Below, piece after piece: positions 47,596 to 61,400 of a stretch of DNA of 64,000 nucleotides; positions within the stretch are counted from its first letter, which is position 1, and each line of letters begins with the position of its first letter. The translations under genes and the position numbers were made by a program. The notes under the pieces are model-generated. The model saw only the letters and a program-made list of their open reading frames with translations, ran no database searches and was not told where the DNA came from. Origin of the DNA: Lichenostomus cassidix (lineage: Eukaryota; Chordata; Aves; Passeriformes; Meliphagidae); contig CM039211.1 of NCBI GenBank assembly GCA_008360975.2, forward strand, positions 18,138,943 to 18,202,942. The letters are read 5' to 3'.

Positions 47596-49394
47596 AACTC
47601 TTCATGCTTTAAGGTTTTCTAGCCTCGATCCATCTGACGGCATGTGTTTATGCAAGCAAAAAGGTAGGATGGTTGAGTCCCTAGTTTGAAAAACAGTCCT
47701 TAATGATTGTTTCACTCAGGCACTCTCAGCTTGGTTTTCATGATGCGTTTCACAGCTTCTGGCTTCAAGATTGTTATCAATAGCCCAGATGCTGCCTTGA
47801 AGCTGAGAGGGAAAAAGTAATGAGTCTTTCAGACAGACTGTCCACAATAGACTAGGTTCAGATCTCAGGCTCACTGATGCAAATTGAAACGACTCATCAG
47901 GCTTTAAAAATCAGAATTATTTGGTTTTGGAGCCAGGTAGCTGTGAACTGACTCTGGCTAAAAGGATACAGTCCTTGGGAGCACTGAGGATCCAGAGCCC
48001 GTGGCTGAGAGGACCCTGTTCTGCCATGGGAGTGCAGAATCCCTCTCCTACAGATGCCAGAAAAAGTTTTTTTTAGAACCACACTCCTTTGCCATCCTAA
48101 TGGGCACATTCAGCCTGAAAGATAAAGAGTTTTTCTTCATGGGAAAACAGCATTCAGTTTGTGAACTTAGAGGGAATTGTTTGCTACATTTACTGTGGAG
48201 GTGAACAGTTCACTGGAGCTTTCATGCTCACCCAAATTCCCCCACATGGTATTACACGGATTACTAACAGCAATTCTTATTTTTTTAATTGTGTATGCAC
48301 AAACCAGACATTAGGCGTTCTGCTATAAATCTGAGACTGAGAAGAGAGGAGACAATTTTTAAATTCATGGTGGGAAAGGTCAGAAAAAGTTTAGCATTTT
48401 ACACAGAGAGGATTCAGACTGACTGTAAAACAGAGAAGAAATAAAACTGTTTCCTTTTTCCCTCCCTCATCTCCGTGTTCTGTAAACCTAAGGGAATCCC
48501 ATGATGGCTTTGTTTTTTTATGGCTCTACAGTTCAAGATGTAGGAACATATTTGGCTCTCAAATATGGGGGGAAAATAATTTCTAAACTTGTCATCATTT
48601 TTACTGTCTTTCTTTTTCTGTTTGCAACTAAGGTACACTGCCAGTTTTGTGCCCACGGTTTTCAGCACTTTATCAAGAAAGATAAATATGCAGATTTCTG
48701 TAGAAAGCAAACATGACTTTTGGTCACACCTGTGTAAATCCAGCTATAACTCGAGAGATCAATAGTGGAACTCCAGCTTTTTACCTCTGTATATGACACC
48801 AGAAACTGTGTCATGCAAACCTACTTGAGAGAGAAATGATTTATACAGCAGATTGTTTGATGTCACCTTTCTCTTCCTCCCTGCCACTTACATGTGTGTC
48901 TGTGGATTTATAAAGCCCTGATGGAGGGAGCAGAAACTGCATGACAGCTTGTGAGGAGAGACCCTCTGCAGAGACACATCCAGCTTGGCCAGCGAAATCT
49001 ATCTGTGTGGCACCTGTTAGTTACGCACAGCAGGACTGTCCATCATCCCTTTTAGCAGCTCTGCATTTCCATAGCACACTGCAGGGCAGGCAGAGGAGGA
49101 ATTACTCTCTAACTATGAGACACTGAATGAGAAATTTCTGTCCCTGTTTATGCTGTCAGACCACCACTCGGGATGCTGTACATCAGCCGGAGAGGGGGAA
49201 GGGAAGTTCATTTCACTGTCAGCTGACAAAGCTCTCAAGCATTTGTCTTTGCTTTCTACCTTGTAAAATCCTGTAAATATATTGTAACTGAATATGAAAT
49301 GTTGAAAGAGAAATGTAGAATAACTCATGCCATTTAAAAGGGAAAATCTCCACATGGTATAAAGAGGGCTTGTGGTAAAACAAAGAGCATACAG
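47596..49394. other. Unique non-coding sequence, nothing recognised
   Basis: Frames are 98 codons or fewer (48,414-48,710, minus) and unsupported. No repeats or RNA genes were recognised. Confidence 0.55.
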
Positions 49395-49442
49395 TGTCTA
49401 TCCATTTTGTGATCTGATGCCTGGATCACAAATGGATAGACA
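49395..49442. repeat. 19-bp near-perfect hairpin
   Basis: tgtctatccattttgtgatc (49,395-49,414) and gatcacaaatggatagaca (49,424-49,442) are complementary over 19 base pairs with one bulged T, around the 9-nt loop tgatgcctg. Pairing stops at once outside these limits. The stem is shorter than a usual microRNA precursor, and no T-run follows it. It may be a remnant of a small inverted-repeat element or a local snap-back duplication. Confidence 0.9.
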
Positions 49443-50056
49443 GCAATTTCCCTTGCTGAACTGTAGCAAAATGTGCTTGGGAATGCTTGCACTAACTGCT
49501 CTTGCATGAGGAACAGAAGGAAAAAAAGAACATCGAGACACATGGAAATAGAAAAAAGTGAAAAAGCCACCGTTCCTGTGGCTTGGAGAACTTTTGCTTA
49601 GTATCATAACAATCACAAGGACATTTGGAAGTAAGACTACATATGGCTTTATTGTGTTTTTCAGAATGAGATGGCTGAATTCCTCTTAAAAACCTTCATC
49701 ATGCCTCACCCTACAAGACCATCCAAACAATCCCAAAATTTTGCCCATCCTCCTGAACAATTCTCTCCTCCTTTTTAGACTGATCATCACTGGCCCTTAT
49801 AGCTCAGCCCCTCTGTACTATCTCACACCTTACCCTGATCATGACAGACTGTGACTTAACTCCTGGGATGAGCATTGTGCTATTGTGTCATCTCACTATG
49901 AAAGAACTGATGACTTCGTTTGGCTTTCTGTGCCAAGGGAATTGTGGTTTCAAAGTCACTTACTCCCCTGTAGCTGAGTGATAACTCCATCCAAATTTTA
50001 AACCATTAATCCAGAACTTATTACTGGTAAAATGTACTGAGATTCACACATATATG
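49443..50056. other. Unique non-coding sequence, nothing recognised
   Basis: No open frame, repeat family or RNA gene recognised. Confidence 0.55.
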
Positions 50057-50097
50057 TATCTATCTATATCTATATCTATCTATCTATCTATCTGTCT
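50057..50097 (+). repeat. TATC (GATA) tetranucleotide microsatellite
   Basis: An interrupted run of TATC units with TATATC variants and a terminal TGTC. On the other strand it reads as GATA repeats. It is simple sequence and probably polymorphic. Confidence 0.93.
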
Positions 50098-53000
50098 CCA
50101 CCACTTCACATATGTGCACTTCATGTGACTATATATATCCAGCACTATAAAGCTGGACCTCAGTATGGTTCCATGTCCTGAAGGAATGGGCAGTTGTGGC
50201 ACTGTTTAGGGAAAGGTGAATCTGTCCCGAATTCAGGACAAAGAACCTGTATTTTGAGGTTCTGCCTTGTTTCATTTGCCCTCATGACCTCATGAGGTAG
50301 CAATGCGTTGCTATTATCATAAATATTAAACTTCTTAGGGACAGTGCAATATTCCCATTTACCACTGGGAGCTGAAGCTCAGGAAAAATTATGAAGCTAA
50401 GCAATGTATATGACATTCTCTAATCTTTTCTTTTGACACAAAATGAGAGTCAGAACGTGGTCTAGAATAGAAATCCTTGAAACTGTGGAGAATATTGTGG
50501 CGAAGGAAAACGTAACTTCAAAGCAATCTTTCTATGTTTAGCTCCTAGCTAACCCATATGTCATGAGTCAATGCAAACACACTTTGTTCTGTTATTTGAG
50601 GGAAACTGCATCTGTGTGGCTGGGAATATTATCTGCCTTGAAATCTCTGATTTTCTGACAGATAATCAAATAAACAAACAAAATTACTGTAAAGAAAGGG
50701 GTTACAGAAGTGTTCTTGCTACTGGTAACTGGTAATTGTTAATTGAAGCATAGCAATTCTATTAATATCACACATAAAAGATAGCAAAAAGTAATACAAT
50801 TTTTGAAATACAAAAAGCTCTTTTGGCAAAATTAAATGCTATGATCTTCAAAGCTATTTATTCTGTGACTGCTGAATAAGATGATGTGAAGCTTTCAAGT
50901 ATGAAAGGAAGTATGTAGCAGGAGCAAAAATGCTATAAATATCCACTCAATATGATTCTCATAGGAACTATCAAGTTTTAACCAAAAATTTTTCTTGAGA
51001 AAAGCTACTCGAATTTGCAATTATTCTCACATGTTCAAAGCATTGCTGGGGGGGTATCAGCATCATGATACCAAAAATGAAGGAGGCATGTGATGTAAGT
51101 TGCACAATGTTTTTCCAAATGCAAACTTTTGTATGAGCTGATTTTGTTTTTCTTCATATCTTCTGTGAGCCATAGAAATAGACTACACCTAAAGTCCATC
51201 ACTAGAATGTCTGTGTGTCTTTTTTTCATTTAGCTATGCATTTGAGTTAAAACTATATCAGCTTTGTTCTTGTGGTTTGTATTGTCACTAAAATCCCTTA
51301 AAATCTGAATTCCTATTATGCTGTTGTGCCTTGGTTTTTGAGGAAGTCAAGAACAAAATGAGTGACACTCTCATGAAACTGCTTGAATGCTGTGGATTAA
51401 AAATCCTGATTTATGCATTAAAAAGGGATGACTGTTCTGATATACTTTGTCCAAAGTTCTTATTTTTATGCTACATACAGGCTTGGGAGATAGGTTAGAA
51501 AACAAAACAAAACAATAAACTTGCTTGAATTATAGGAAAAAGTATTTGTAAAATTAATGTGAGCATATACTCTGAGAAGTTCAGAAGCTTTTAGTTCTGC
51601 AAATGTTTCTTGGTGGAATTTTATTATGATGATTACTGATTCTTTTAATATATGTACCAGGCACTTTGCTATGGAACAAAGACATGGTCTTGCTCTCAAT
51701 GGACTACAATCTAAAATCCAAAAGCATCAGATACTATGATCATCACTGAGGACAGGGGTCAGGCATTTGGGCTGAAGTTGCAGAATTGGGACCAATTTGA
51801 ACCCTGCCAGATGCAACAGAGGGTAAAATAAAAGAACAAAAATACCTTCCTCCTCCCTTGTTTCCTCCATACAGACATAGCAGGAAGAAGTCTTGGAGAA
51901 GCAGAGCATGAATGAAAACAAAAAACAGATTACTTGGTCACAAAGGAGAGGCTAGTGTCACGCAAGAAAAAGAGTGTTGGTAAAAAGGTGTCTTCTAAAC
52001 ATTACAACAAACAAACAACGATTTAGATGATATTATGAACAGAGGAAAAACAGCCATGGGTGAATATTTAGTCAAATTGATGGGCAACATTTTTCACTTG
52101 TGCTGGACCACGAATGAAGAAACAGAATCCACTTACCAGGGAATTTTTAAAAAGCAATTATTCTTTAAAAATTGCTAAGACATTTAGCAGGATTTTCACA
52201 AGATGAAAACATTTGCCTAGTGAAAATGATCTGTCCTATTTGTGCTTACCATGCACAAGGGACATATTTTTCTTTACGATATATTTTCAATAATGAAATT
52301 AATGCCTAATTGCATATGATTGATTTTAACCTCCCAAGTTACACAAAGCACTAAGGACAGCTATGGCAAGCTGATCTCTAACAGTCTTCTCTGTGACTGT
52401 GGGCATTCCTGTAATGATGCATGGGTAACCAGCTGTAGCTCAGTTACAGCTCAATTAGATGTCACCATTAATCTAAACTCAGAAAACAGGTTATCAGCTG
52501 TAGCAATTTTTAATGGTGAGAGTTAGTATAAAACACTTTAATTATATTTTGTTCTGTCATTTATACCAATTAGCAACCACGTACAGATACACAAGCACTT
52601 AGAGAGCAGAAAAAACACAAGATGCTTCACAGTATGTCATTCATGCATATGAAAATACTAGTTTTCTGTCTTTGGTTCAAGTGCCACTGTGACTTCTTCT
52701 GAAAACAGGGAAATATACTCTCACCAAACAATGTAAATAACAAATGCTCCCCGTACCCCCTCCTTCCTCTTAGCTTTAAGATCTGAGCAGATTTCATATG
52801 GTATGTAATATTTCTTTGATGAATTTGGGTCATCTGTCCTGGTTGTGCTCCCTGCCAAGATTTTACCTGTTCCCAGCCTACTCATGGCAGAACAGAATGC
52901 TGAAGAGACAAGCTGGTGCTGTGGGAGCACTGCCCAGCAGCAGCCAAAACAGTGATGTGTTTCCATCACCTTCCTAGCCACCAAAGCACAGCACAACTCC

Positions 53001-53673
53001 ATGGGGGCTGTGATGGGGAAAGTTACTTCCATCCCAGACCCAGTTTGCCTCTTGGATATCAAACTTGCTCTCTGCACGATGGGCAGTTTTGTAACCCTTT
53101 TGCCTTAGCTATTCTGCCTGCCCCAAATGCTGTTTCTCAGGGCTGAAAAAAGCAATGAACAGGCCTATGTCTGAATGCACACCCTTTGCAGCTACTGTGA
53201 TACCTACGCAGAGCACAATTATTTAACATCTGAACATCACCTAATAACACTTATATTTTGGATGACATGCTGATTCGGTGATGTGGGGCCTCCTCTCTGT
53301 TACTTCTTTTTACACAGCATTGCTCTATGGTACCTTACCAGGTTCTCCAATTGCACTCATAGATACATCACTGAATTTTTAAAATTCTGTTCACACCAGC
53401 CACTTAGAGTGTGTTTCCGTGGTAGTGCCAAGGAGAGCAGTCTGGAGAAAACTCTGTATGTCACTGAGATTTGAGAGAGTTTAGCCAGAATTACTGGGAA
53501 ACAATAAGGCTCTGTTAACAAAGGGTTGGAGAAGTGAATTTCACTCAGTCATACTGGTTTACGTCAGCTTAAAATATGCTGAAAAGTCCCTTCCTGAGCC
53601 TAATTAAATAAGCATAACATTAAAGAACTCACCACATGCCTACAGTGAATGTAAACACACACAAGTGTATGTT
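50098..53673. other. Unique non-coding sequence, nothing recognised
   Basis: The longest frame is 118 codons on minus (52,721-53,077), overlapped by other frames and without domains. No repeat family, RNA gene or promoter signature was recognised. Confidence 0.55.
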
Positions 53674-53700
53674 GTATATATATATACATGCGTATATATA
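53674..53700. repeat. Interrupted (TA)n repeat
   Basis: gtatatatatatac (53,674-53,687) is a perfect palindrome of alternating TA. A short interruption and a second TATATA run follow it. Confidence 0.85.
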
Positions 53701-55638
53701 GATGCTCCATGGTGACAGTGTTACAAAATATTTTTGAAACAGTGAAAAAACATCAAGCCCAACACCCCATTAATGTCTGTTCTGACAAATATTGACTATT
53801 AAATCCAGTGGAGAGATGAATGAGTGAAATTTCCTGTCCTATGTCCTGGTAGAGGTCAAATTACATGATGTAGAAGTCCCACTTGGTCTTATAATATATA
53901 ACAATCTCAGTTGGCTTAGAGCGACTTAGATCACCTGAGGATTTGTCCCTCTTCCTTTGTTAGAGCTAAGTAAATGAAACTCGCCGCAAGGGATTTTTTT
54001 TTAATTTCTGCTCCCTCCTCACATCTTTCCATGCTTGTGACAATGCTTCTGCATTGGGAGATATTCATCCTGTGAGAAACTCCTGGGCTGGCCCTGCCTT
54101 GCTGCATGGTAAGTGTTTGCTGCTCAGAAGTAGACTGGAGTGGCTGGTCACTTAAATCACATAGTGAATGCAAGTTGCAAGTCCTTATGAGATAATGCAT
54201 GCTCCAGAGAGACTTTTTAGGGCAGGATAGCCATTTCTGAGAGCAGCAGCTCTGTGCATGTCACAGCCCATGGCTACAGCCTGATGCAGTTGAATTTCCT
54301 GCACCCTTCCTGGGCTGGTCCCTGAGGAGCCAGGGTGGTAGGAGGGTCTGTGTTTTGGAGTTGGAGAAACGTGTCTCCTATGCTCTCCCTGCAAAAGTCC
54401 AGATATGCAGAGATACACCAAGGAGATAAATGCCACACCAGATGGCAGAACTCTGGAGCAGTCTGGATCAGGCTTTCTTGACACAGAGGTTGGAATTAGC
54501 TGGAGAGGGGATTAAATTAAGGGGCTGTAAAATGGCCAAGCACTGAAATTACAGATTGCCTGACGCTGGACAAGAAATACCAGTCAGACCTGGCAGAAGA
54601 AGGGATCTGGCAGGAAGGAGAAAAATTACAACTGTCTGAAGAGATTGGATGGAGGGAAGGACTGGCTGGTTAGGGGCTGGGAGCCTGGGAGGAAGACAGG
54701 CAATGGACTGAGGCAGGAGATGGTCTAAAGTGCTCACTTCTTAAAGCAACTCAGGTGGCATCAATGCAAACCTGTTACCCTCTATCAAAGTGAGAATGGA
54801 AGGTGTGATACTGAAATGAACTACGAATGCAGCTCTGGGAAAGATGATTGTCCATGGGTGTTGTTGCAGAATGAGCAGAAACTAAAGGGAAAGCATCAAC
54901 GTAATGGGCAAAATAAAGAAAGTTGTTTGTTAGTCTTGTACTCTACACAGGCAGGTATAAATGACCATGTAACAGCTCACAACAGCAAGGAACTTAGTCA
55001 GGAACGTCATTAATAGGTTAGAAGAATATGTCATTTCCTGTTCAAGTGAATTGTGTCAATGTGTTTTTCTCACTAGTGTCAGAAAAAAAAGGTGCATTTT
55101 TTTCTAAATCAATATTCTGTCCAAACAGGTTTTTTTTTCTGCTTTCTTACCTTGCCTTTAATTCAGTGTTTGCATTCCACTTGCTGTTTCAGCTGGAAGT
55201 CTGCAGCAATGTGGATGAAAGAAGTTTGCTCTCTGTGTGCACCCTTACATGCACCCACGGAGATTGCCTCTCCACACACACCCTGGGACACAATAGTTTT
55301 ACGCACAGGATGCTCTGCCTGGGGAGGGCAGGTCACACAGCCCTGGCCTTGGCAGCATCAGCTCCAGGGAACATTTTAAGGAGTAGGTTAGCTGCTATCA
55401 GTCAAAGTCAAGTATCCTGGAAAAGGAAATCATAGTCCCTACTTTTGCATCAGGAAGGAATCTCCCATCCTGAGGAAGAAAGATTAGCTTCGCTGTGTGT
55501 GCAATTGCTCAGGAACAACTTCCCAAATTACAATGCATGAAAAGATCCCGATTTAGTACATTATGGGAGTAAGAGGACAGGGCTGCATGCAGATTAAAGC
55601 TCACATTCATTATTGTTATTAAGTAGTCTAATTTTAGA
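53701..55638. other. Unique non-coding sequence, nothing recognised
   Basis: Frames are 135 codons or fewer (55,028-55,435, plus), and that one runs through T-rich low-complexity sequence near 55,130. No domain or mobile element was recognised. Confidence 0.55.
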
Positions 55639-55651
55639 CCCCCCCCCCCCC
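55639..55651 (+). repeat. Poly-C run (13 nt)
   Basis: Thirteen consecutive C residues followed by tctatttt. Mononucleotide C runs are uncommon in AT-rich DNA, and their exact length is often uncertain in assemblies. Confidence 0.95.
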
Positions 55652-58360
55652 TCTATTTTACATGAATCAAAAGCACAGCAATGTTAAAATACATTAAGCA
55701 GAAATTTGAATAATAAAGGTCATATCTGCTTGTGTCTCAGAAATAATAATATGGTGCAATGACAATACATGATTAAACATAAAAGTTCTGTGCTGACAGA
55801 GCTGGGAACTGACTACATTTTCTTATATCTTCATTGGATAAACCCATACATATAAGCATGATAACAAACCATGCACTCTGGACCCCAACTTACAGGAAAA
55901 TTTATCTACTTGCATTTCTTGAAGTATTGGGTGATGCTGGTAGGTAAGAATCAGTACTGAAATGTTCCTAACAAGTGGGAAAATCTTAGGAAAATGAACC
56001 TGGAAAATTTTTAAAAAGAAAACAGAAGCAGTGGGTAGTATGGAAGAAAGTCCATTGCATTAGGAAATTGCTGCGCAACAAAAATAGGAACAGTTCAGAA
56101 TGAAAGAGGACACAAAACTTATTTTTATTTTAGTCCATTGAGTCTTATCTTTGTCAGAACAATAATTAGGCTGCACTTCCCCTTCACCAAATCTCTCTCT
56201 ATTCAAAGATGGTTATTTATTCGGTTGAACTAAAAATGAACTGACTGAAGAAATACTAAAAGCATGAAACAAACCTCATATACAACCTGTGCTGCAGCAG
56301 GACTTCCATATACCTGTGCTCCCTTCCCATGATGGATAATTCTTCAGAGATGGGCTGAAAAAAGAGCTTAGGCTGATGTGAATGGGCACAAACCATCAGC
56401 CAAAGGGTGAGAACATTTAAAGCTTTGTTTTCAGCTAAGATCCTTCTTGAGTTACACAAGTCCAGAGAAGCCAGTGTAGTTCCAGCTCAGACAGACTGGC
56501 AAAGTCTGGCATAATTGGGCATAACCTGAGGGTAGACAAGCTCTTCAAGGGAAATCTTTCAGGAAAGAGGTCATTAGTCTGTATTAAAAAGATTTTACTT
56601 TGCCGTTGGCTCCCAGAAAAGCAAGAAGTAGCATTAACAATGGATTACAACCTTGCCTATGGTGCCCATTTTCTAAAGAACCAGCATCCTTGTTTTCACA
56701 CTGAATTTTCAGATTCCTGGCATTATCCTTCAGAGGAATAGACACTGGTCAGAGAACCAGAGAAACAGACCAGTTGCCTGATATCTTACTTTGTTCCCAG
56801 TGTGTGTTTATTACACTGCAAAAAGGTCAGCACCATCCTCCTTGGGTTCCTGTCCCTTGTCTATAAAACATGAGCAATAATCACAAAGTGTCCTTCTTCC
56901 TTCACTCTTCCCTCACTATCTATTCCAGTAGTAATCTCTGCCAAGCGGTCTGTTGCACACATCTTTAGAGAAACTAGTACAAAGGGTCCCTGATGTTGGC
57001 CAGAGCTGTCTTAACATAAATAAAATATTAGATTTCTGAAGATGCTCCCTCACATCTATTCAGATAAACACTATGAAAGCGACATCCAGAGGCATTCAAG
57101 GCCAGGAATACACTCTGCTTTTGCTAGAAAAATGACATTTTTTTCAATGTGAGTTCAAAATCACCTGTACAGTCTCCCTTTAATTTCAGAAGTTGTATTT
57201 TCTTTCTTCTTAATTAGCAAATGTTAGGACAAGAACTTTAAGATGGAAGGTATATACCTAATGCTTGTAACAGAGCCAATGGCTATTAGAGTTGTCTGAT
57301 TAAAGAAGCCATAGTTCTTGATGATAAATTGCCACGAGCCTGAGATAAGGCAAAGGCACCTCCAAAGAAATTTTTCATGTCATGGAAGGGGAAGAAAATT
57401 TGAGAGTGGACATTAAGGATTGTTATTGAATGCTCTTTTTAACCAATGGTACAGGAAATTCATTAATTGTTTTCAATCTGTATGCAGTAGGTTAAATCAG
57501 CTGGATCTGATAGGAAGTAGATGCATGGGAATTTGGCTCAAAATGGCTAAAATAAAGCAAAAACAGGAAGTACTTTTACTACAGGTGATGTCATAGTATG
57601 CCACCTGCAATCACTGTGTTAAAGCAAAAATTAAAAAATTAATGGACTGGCTGAACACTGCACTATTATTTAAGATAATGTCATTGAAAATATGCTTTCT
57701 CCTACACCACCTTTGGAAGAAACACATATTTTACATAAAAGAAAAAGCATAAACTGGATTAAAACTAGCCTGTGATTTCAGATGGAAAGAGGTCTGATGG
57801 AGATGATGATGCTGCAAGTTGTAAGAAATTAAAAACCCAGCTCCTATCATAAAGCCTTAAAATTCTGAATTTGTGCTGAGCTAGATCAGAAAACCCTTAG
57901 AGAGATGAATGAAGGGGGCAGAAAAGGGCATATCTTGGAGACTAATTTTTAAGATTTCATGCATCATTCATTTTCCCAAGAGACATAGGTAAGAAATACA
58001 GGTCCCTTCTGTGAATAACTCTATAAGGAGTTAACTTCTCTTCTGCATTGCATAATCATTTATACCTTGAAAAAATGTGCTCATGTCTGTGCACAAGATA
58101 AAAAAATGCAAGATCTCTGCTCTCACTAATGGGAGTCTTTTAGATGTGTTTTGGAAAGTCCCAAACAAAGCAGTGAAAGTCGTGTAGACATATTTAATTT
58201 CATCTGTGCAGAATGAAATGTTGCAGAAATATTATTTCTACCGCTGGCCTACTTGTGATGCCTTCTACCAGCTGCTGCCAGTGTTTGGGAGTGAGTGTTT
58301 CTCATGCTTATAATTTTTTAATAAATTGAAATTATTTTTATTGTATGACAATGTAGATGA
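55652..58360. other. Unique non-coding sequence, nothing recognised
   Basis: No open frame above 67 codons, and no repeat family or RNA gene recognised. Confidence 0.55.
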
Positions 58361-58460
58361 GAAGGGACTTTAAGAGGTCCAACTGTCCTCTAATATCAGG
58401 GTCAAATTAAATAAGGCTATTCAAAACCTTGTCTAGATGAGTTCTGAATGTCTTGATGCA
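58361..58460 (-). mobile_element. Old CR1 3'-end fragment
   Basis: On the plus strand, gaagggactttaagaggtcc is followed by aactgtcctc, a variant of cagggtcaaattaaataagg, and tcaaaaccttgtctagatga plus gttctgaatg. This is the antisense order of motifs in an avian CR1 3' untranslated region (roughly 'gaagggacctttagaggtc', 'gtccaactgcc', 'agatcaggttgctc', 'ccttgtccagttgagttctgaat'). The terminal attctatg motif has been lost. Divergence is high, so it predates the 33,820 copy or belongs to an older subfamily. No coding part is present. Confidence 0.7.
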
Positions 58461-61400
58461 GTGCACTGGGTGAAAAAAAGAAAGCATGAAGCAATATTTG
58501 CAGGTAAAAAAACCCCAGAATTAGAAAATAAATATTTTTCATGATTCATAATCAGATAATGTATCTGTGTTAGTATACACTTTGTTGAGTTCCACAGATA
58601 ATGTTTTTTGGCTGTAAATGAAACCATTTTAGTATGCAGTCCACTACAGTATGTTCACCAATTGTCTAAACTGATACGCTACGTACCTCAGTATGTCTAC
58701 ATCTTCTACAACCAACTGCTTATTTCATTTTTTCTGTGTTTGAGGTTGTTCTTCAGCTAAGATTTTCAATGGGGGAAAAAAAGGAATGCCCGTCTGGAGT
58801 ATCTCCTTCAAGTAGGTCATTATTCTAAGAGACAGTGGGGCACAAGCCCTGGTCAAGCCTTTCACTAGTAAAAATGGGGTGCATTGTGAAGAATTTCAGT
58901 CTTGTCTCAGCTAGAAAGTTGCCTAGAGAAATGCAGCCAGAAAGTGTACCAAACAAATGAAAGGTGACGTTTTTTCTGCAAAATTCAGATGATTTATGAA
59001 TAAATCAGTGAATCTTTAAGGTTTTTGAAGAGAAGCCATTCAATAAATCAGAATAATAAAATATTTCGAATGGGAATTTTTCGATCAGATATAGTTTTGC
59101 TTTAGATGAGATTCAGAAACTTAAATTTTAGTCTTTCACTTCAGCTCACATTGCATTTTATTCATCAAAACTAATATTCATTATATTTGGACTATGTCTA
59201 AGCCACAATATTTAAAAACAGTACAATGCTTCTAATTAGAGCTCCTGTAATTAAATACACTATTGATCTTCAGCATTCTTCTTCTTCTCCTTCATACATG
59301 TGCTAATATAATGTAGCTTAAAATTTTTTTTTTCTAGGTTGTTTTCATTTTTCAGCAGATATAGTTTTGAGAAAATGATCTTCTTTTCTGGTTAGGTGTC
59401 CAATGACTATTTCTAGGTGTATCTAGCACACCCTGGTAAGGCACATTGCTCATACAACCCTCCCCTGCCTGTGGCAATTGGAAATAGAACTAAGTAGCAG
59501 CAGGAAGCCCAACATCATCAAGCTCTATGAAAACTAATTTCTGCATCTGCAATTTTTCTTCTAGTGACGAGTGAGTGATGTCCTGTGTGTTCAGCCTGTT
59601 ACCAAGTGTCGCTCAACTAGGATGAAGTGCTTGCTTGAGCAGAGAGCACAAGCAATAAAAATCCATCCCTCTTGAGCTGCACTTAACCCTCAGCTAAAAT
59701 TATGTGGGATTTAGGTGGCACATGGGCCTTGTGACCAGTGATGGACTGCATTGCTAAAGGAGCTGAAAAGGCCAGAGTTTTCTGAGAAAAAGTCTCCATG
59801 ACGACTTTTTTGTTGTTGTTGTTATTTTAGTTTTTATTTTAATGCTATTTTGTTCCCTGCTGCTTTCACCAAGGAAACAGGACCTATGTAACCACATTGC
59901 CTTTTTACTCTCCTGGCATTCTTTCACTACTTACTGGCAACTCTGAACCCATTGGCCAATTTCTATCAAACAGTCAGGCATTTGAGTTACAACATGTAAA
60001 TTACCACAAGCTTCCAGAAAGTCAGTGGCAGAGTTTTCTCAGTTTGTGCTTGGATGCTCATTATTCTTTCTTCCTCTTTCTCATTTTCTTGCACTCTCAA
60101 TTAGTAAAACAGCCAGACAACATGCTTAATAGCACATGTCAGCAAATGCAGATACCTGTAAATTAAGTGTGAGCCTTCCTGTCGATTTGGCAAGCAAGCA
60201 GGCAGGAGAGCTGTAGCTGGGTGTAATGTGATTTACATCAGGAAAGGGCACAGTAGGGACACTCTGCAGTGAAGAGCAGCTCCACTGGTTCAGAAAGAAC
60301 AAGCAAAGATTGAATGAGGAAATTTTCACATTAAAGTGCTGCATCTCCTACAGGAATTGATTGCACTGTAATATGTATTCAGAAAACAGGTTCATGTTAT
60401 TGTATGGGGATTTGGAGCACTTCTACAGGATCTACTGTAATAATGGAAGTCATCTGTGACAGCAGAGTTATGGTATTGGCCTCAGGATGCGTCCTACTTT
60501 CTGCTGCTCTCTGAGCATGATGACCCATGGGTGGCTCCCAAATTGCACATGGGGCAAAGATTTCCAGTGCCAGCCACTGTACCCATATATATAATAACTG
60601 AGACTGTGAGAAGCTGAGAATGAGTCACAGCAGTAAAAGCACTGCCATTAATAAGCAGTTGAAGGCCATTGTGGTGAAAGTGCAGCTTTTGCTCTGCGCT
60701 CTCAACTGTAAAGAATAAGCAATGAATTCACCACACCACTTGCATGTGGGTTTTCACTCATCAAAGTCTTTGTTCAGAAGATCATTCCCCTTTCAACATG
60801 GGTTTTTTTGTTTTTTTTTAATGGAGGGTTTGTTTCTATTTTTCAAGAAGAAGCCAGGTAGACTCCAAGCAGAGTCTCCTGCTTCTCGTATGGGTTTGTG
60901 TGCGAAAGTGTACTCTTCATGCCTGTGAATCAAAAACTGTTTTCTTAGTATTCCAAGGCATAACTGGAGCAAAATTAAGTTAAGCTAAGCTCTCTTTTCC
61001 TCATGAATATGGTGAATTAGCACACGAATTTGCAGAGAAGTTACATATATGGTCAACCTGTGTTTTTGTGATAAAGGCAACCAATTTTCTTTTCATCAGC
61101 TATATCAGAAAAAATAGTGGACGTCACTATTTCAGTTGAATGTTCTATTGCTCACCACCAAATCCATACTGATGATGAATACCCACTGTATAAACCCTAC
61201 AAAAATGAACATATTGCACAATTTTCTTTGTAGCTCGATTAAAATCCCTAAAAATAATTCAATACCTCACCCACACAAAAAAATTATCAGAATTACTACC
61301 TTTTTTCCCTTTCCATCTAGACATTTTACAGGTCCTTTGCACCTATCAAGCCAGTTCCCCACAAATTAAAAATATAATGCTATATAAATCTTTTTCAGCA

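Noticed and set aside
49395..49442. microRNA precursor
   Set aside because: The stem is only 19 bp with a 9-nt loop and no extended lower stem, shorter than typical animal precursors. It is kept only as an unexplained hairpin.
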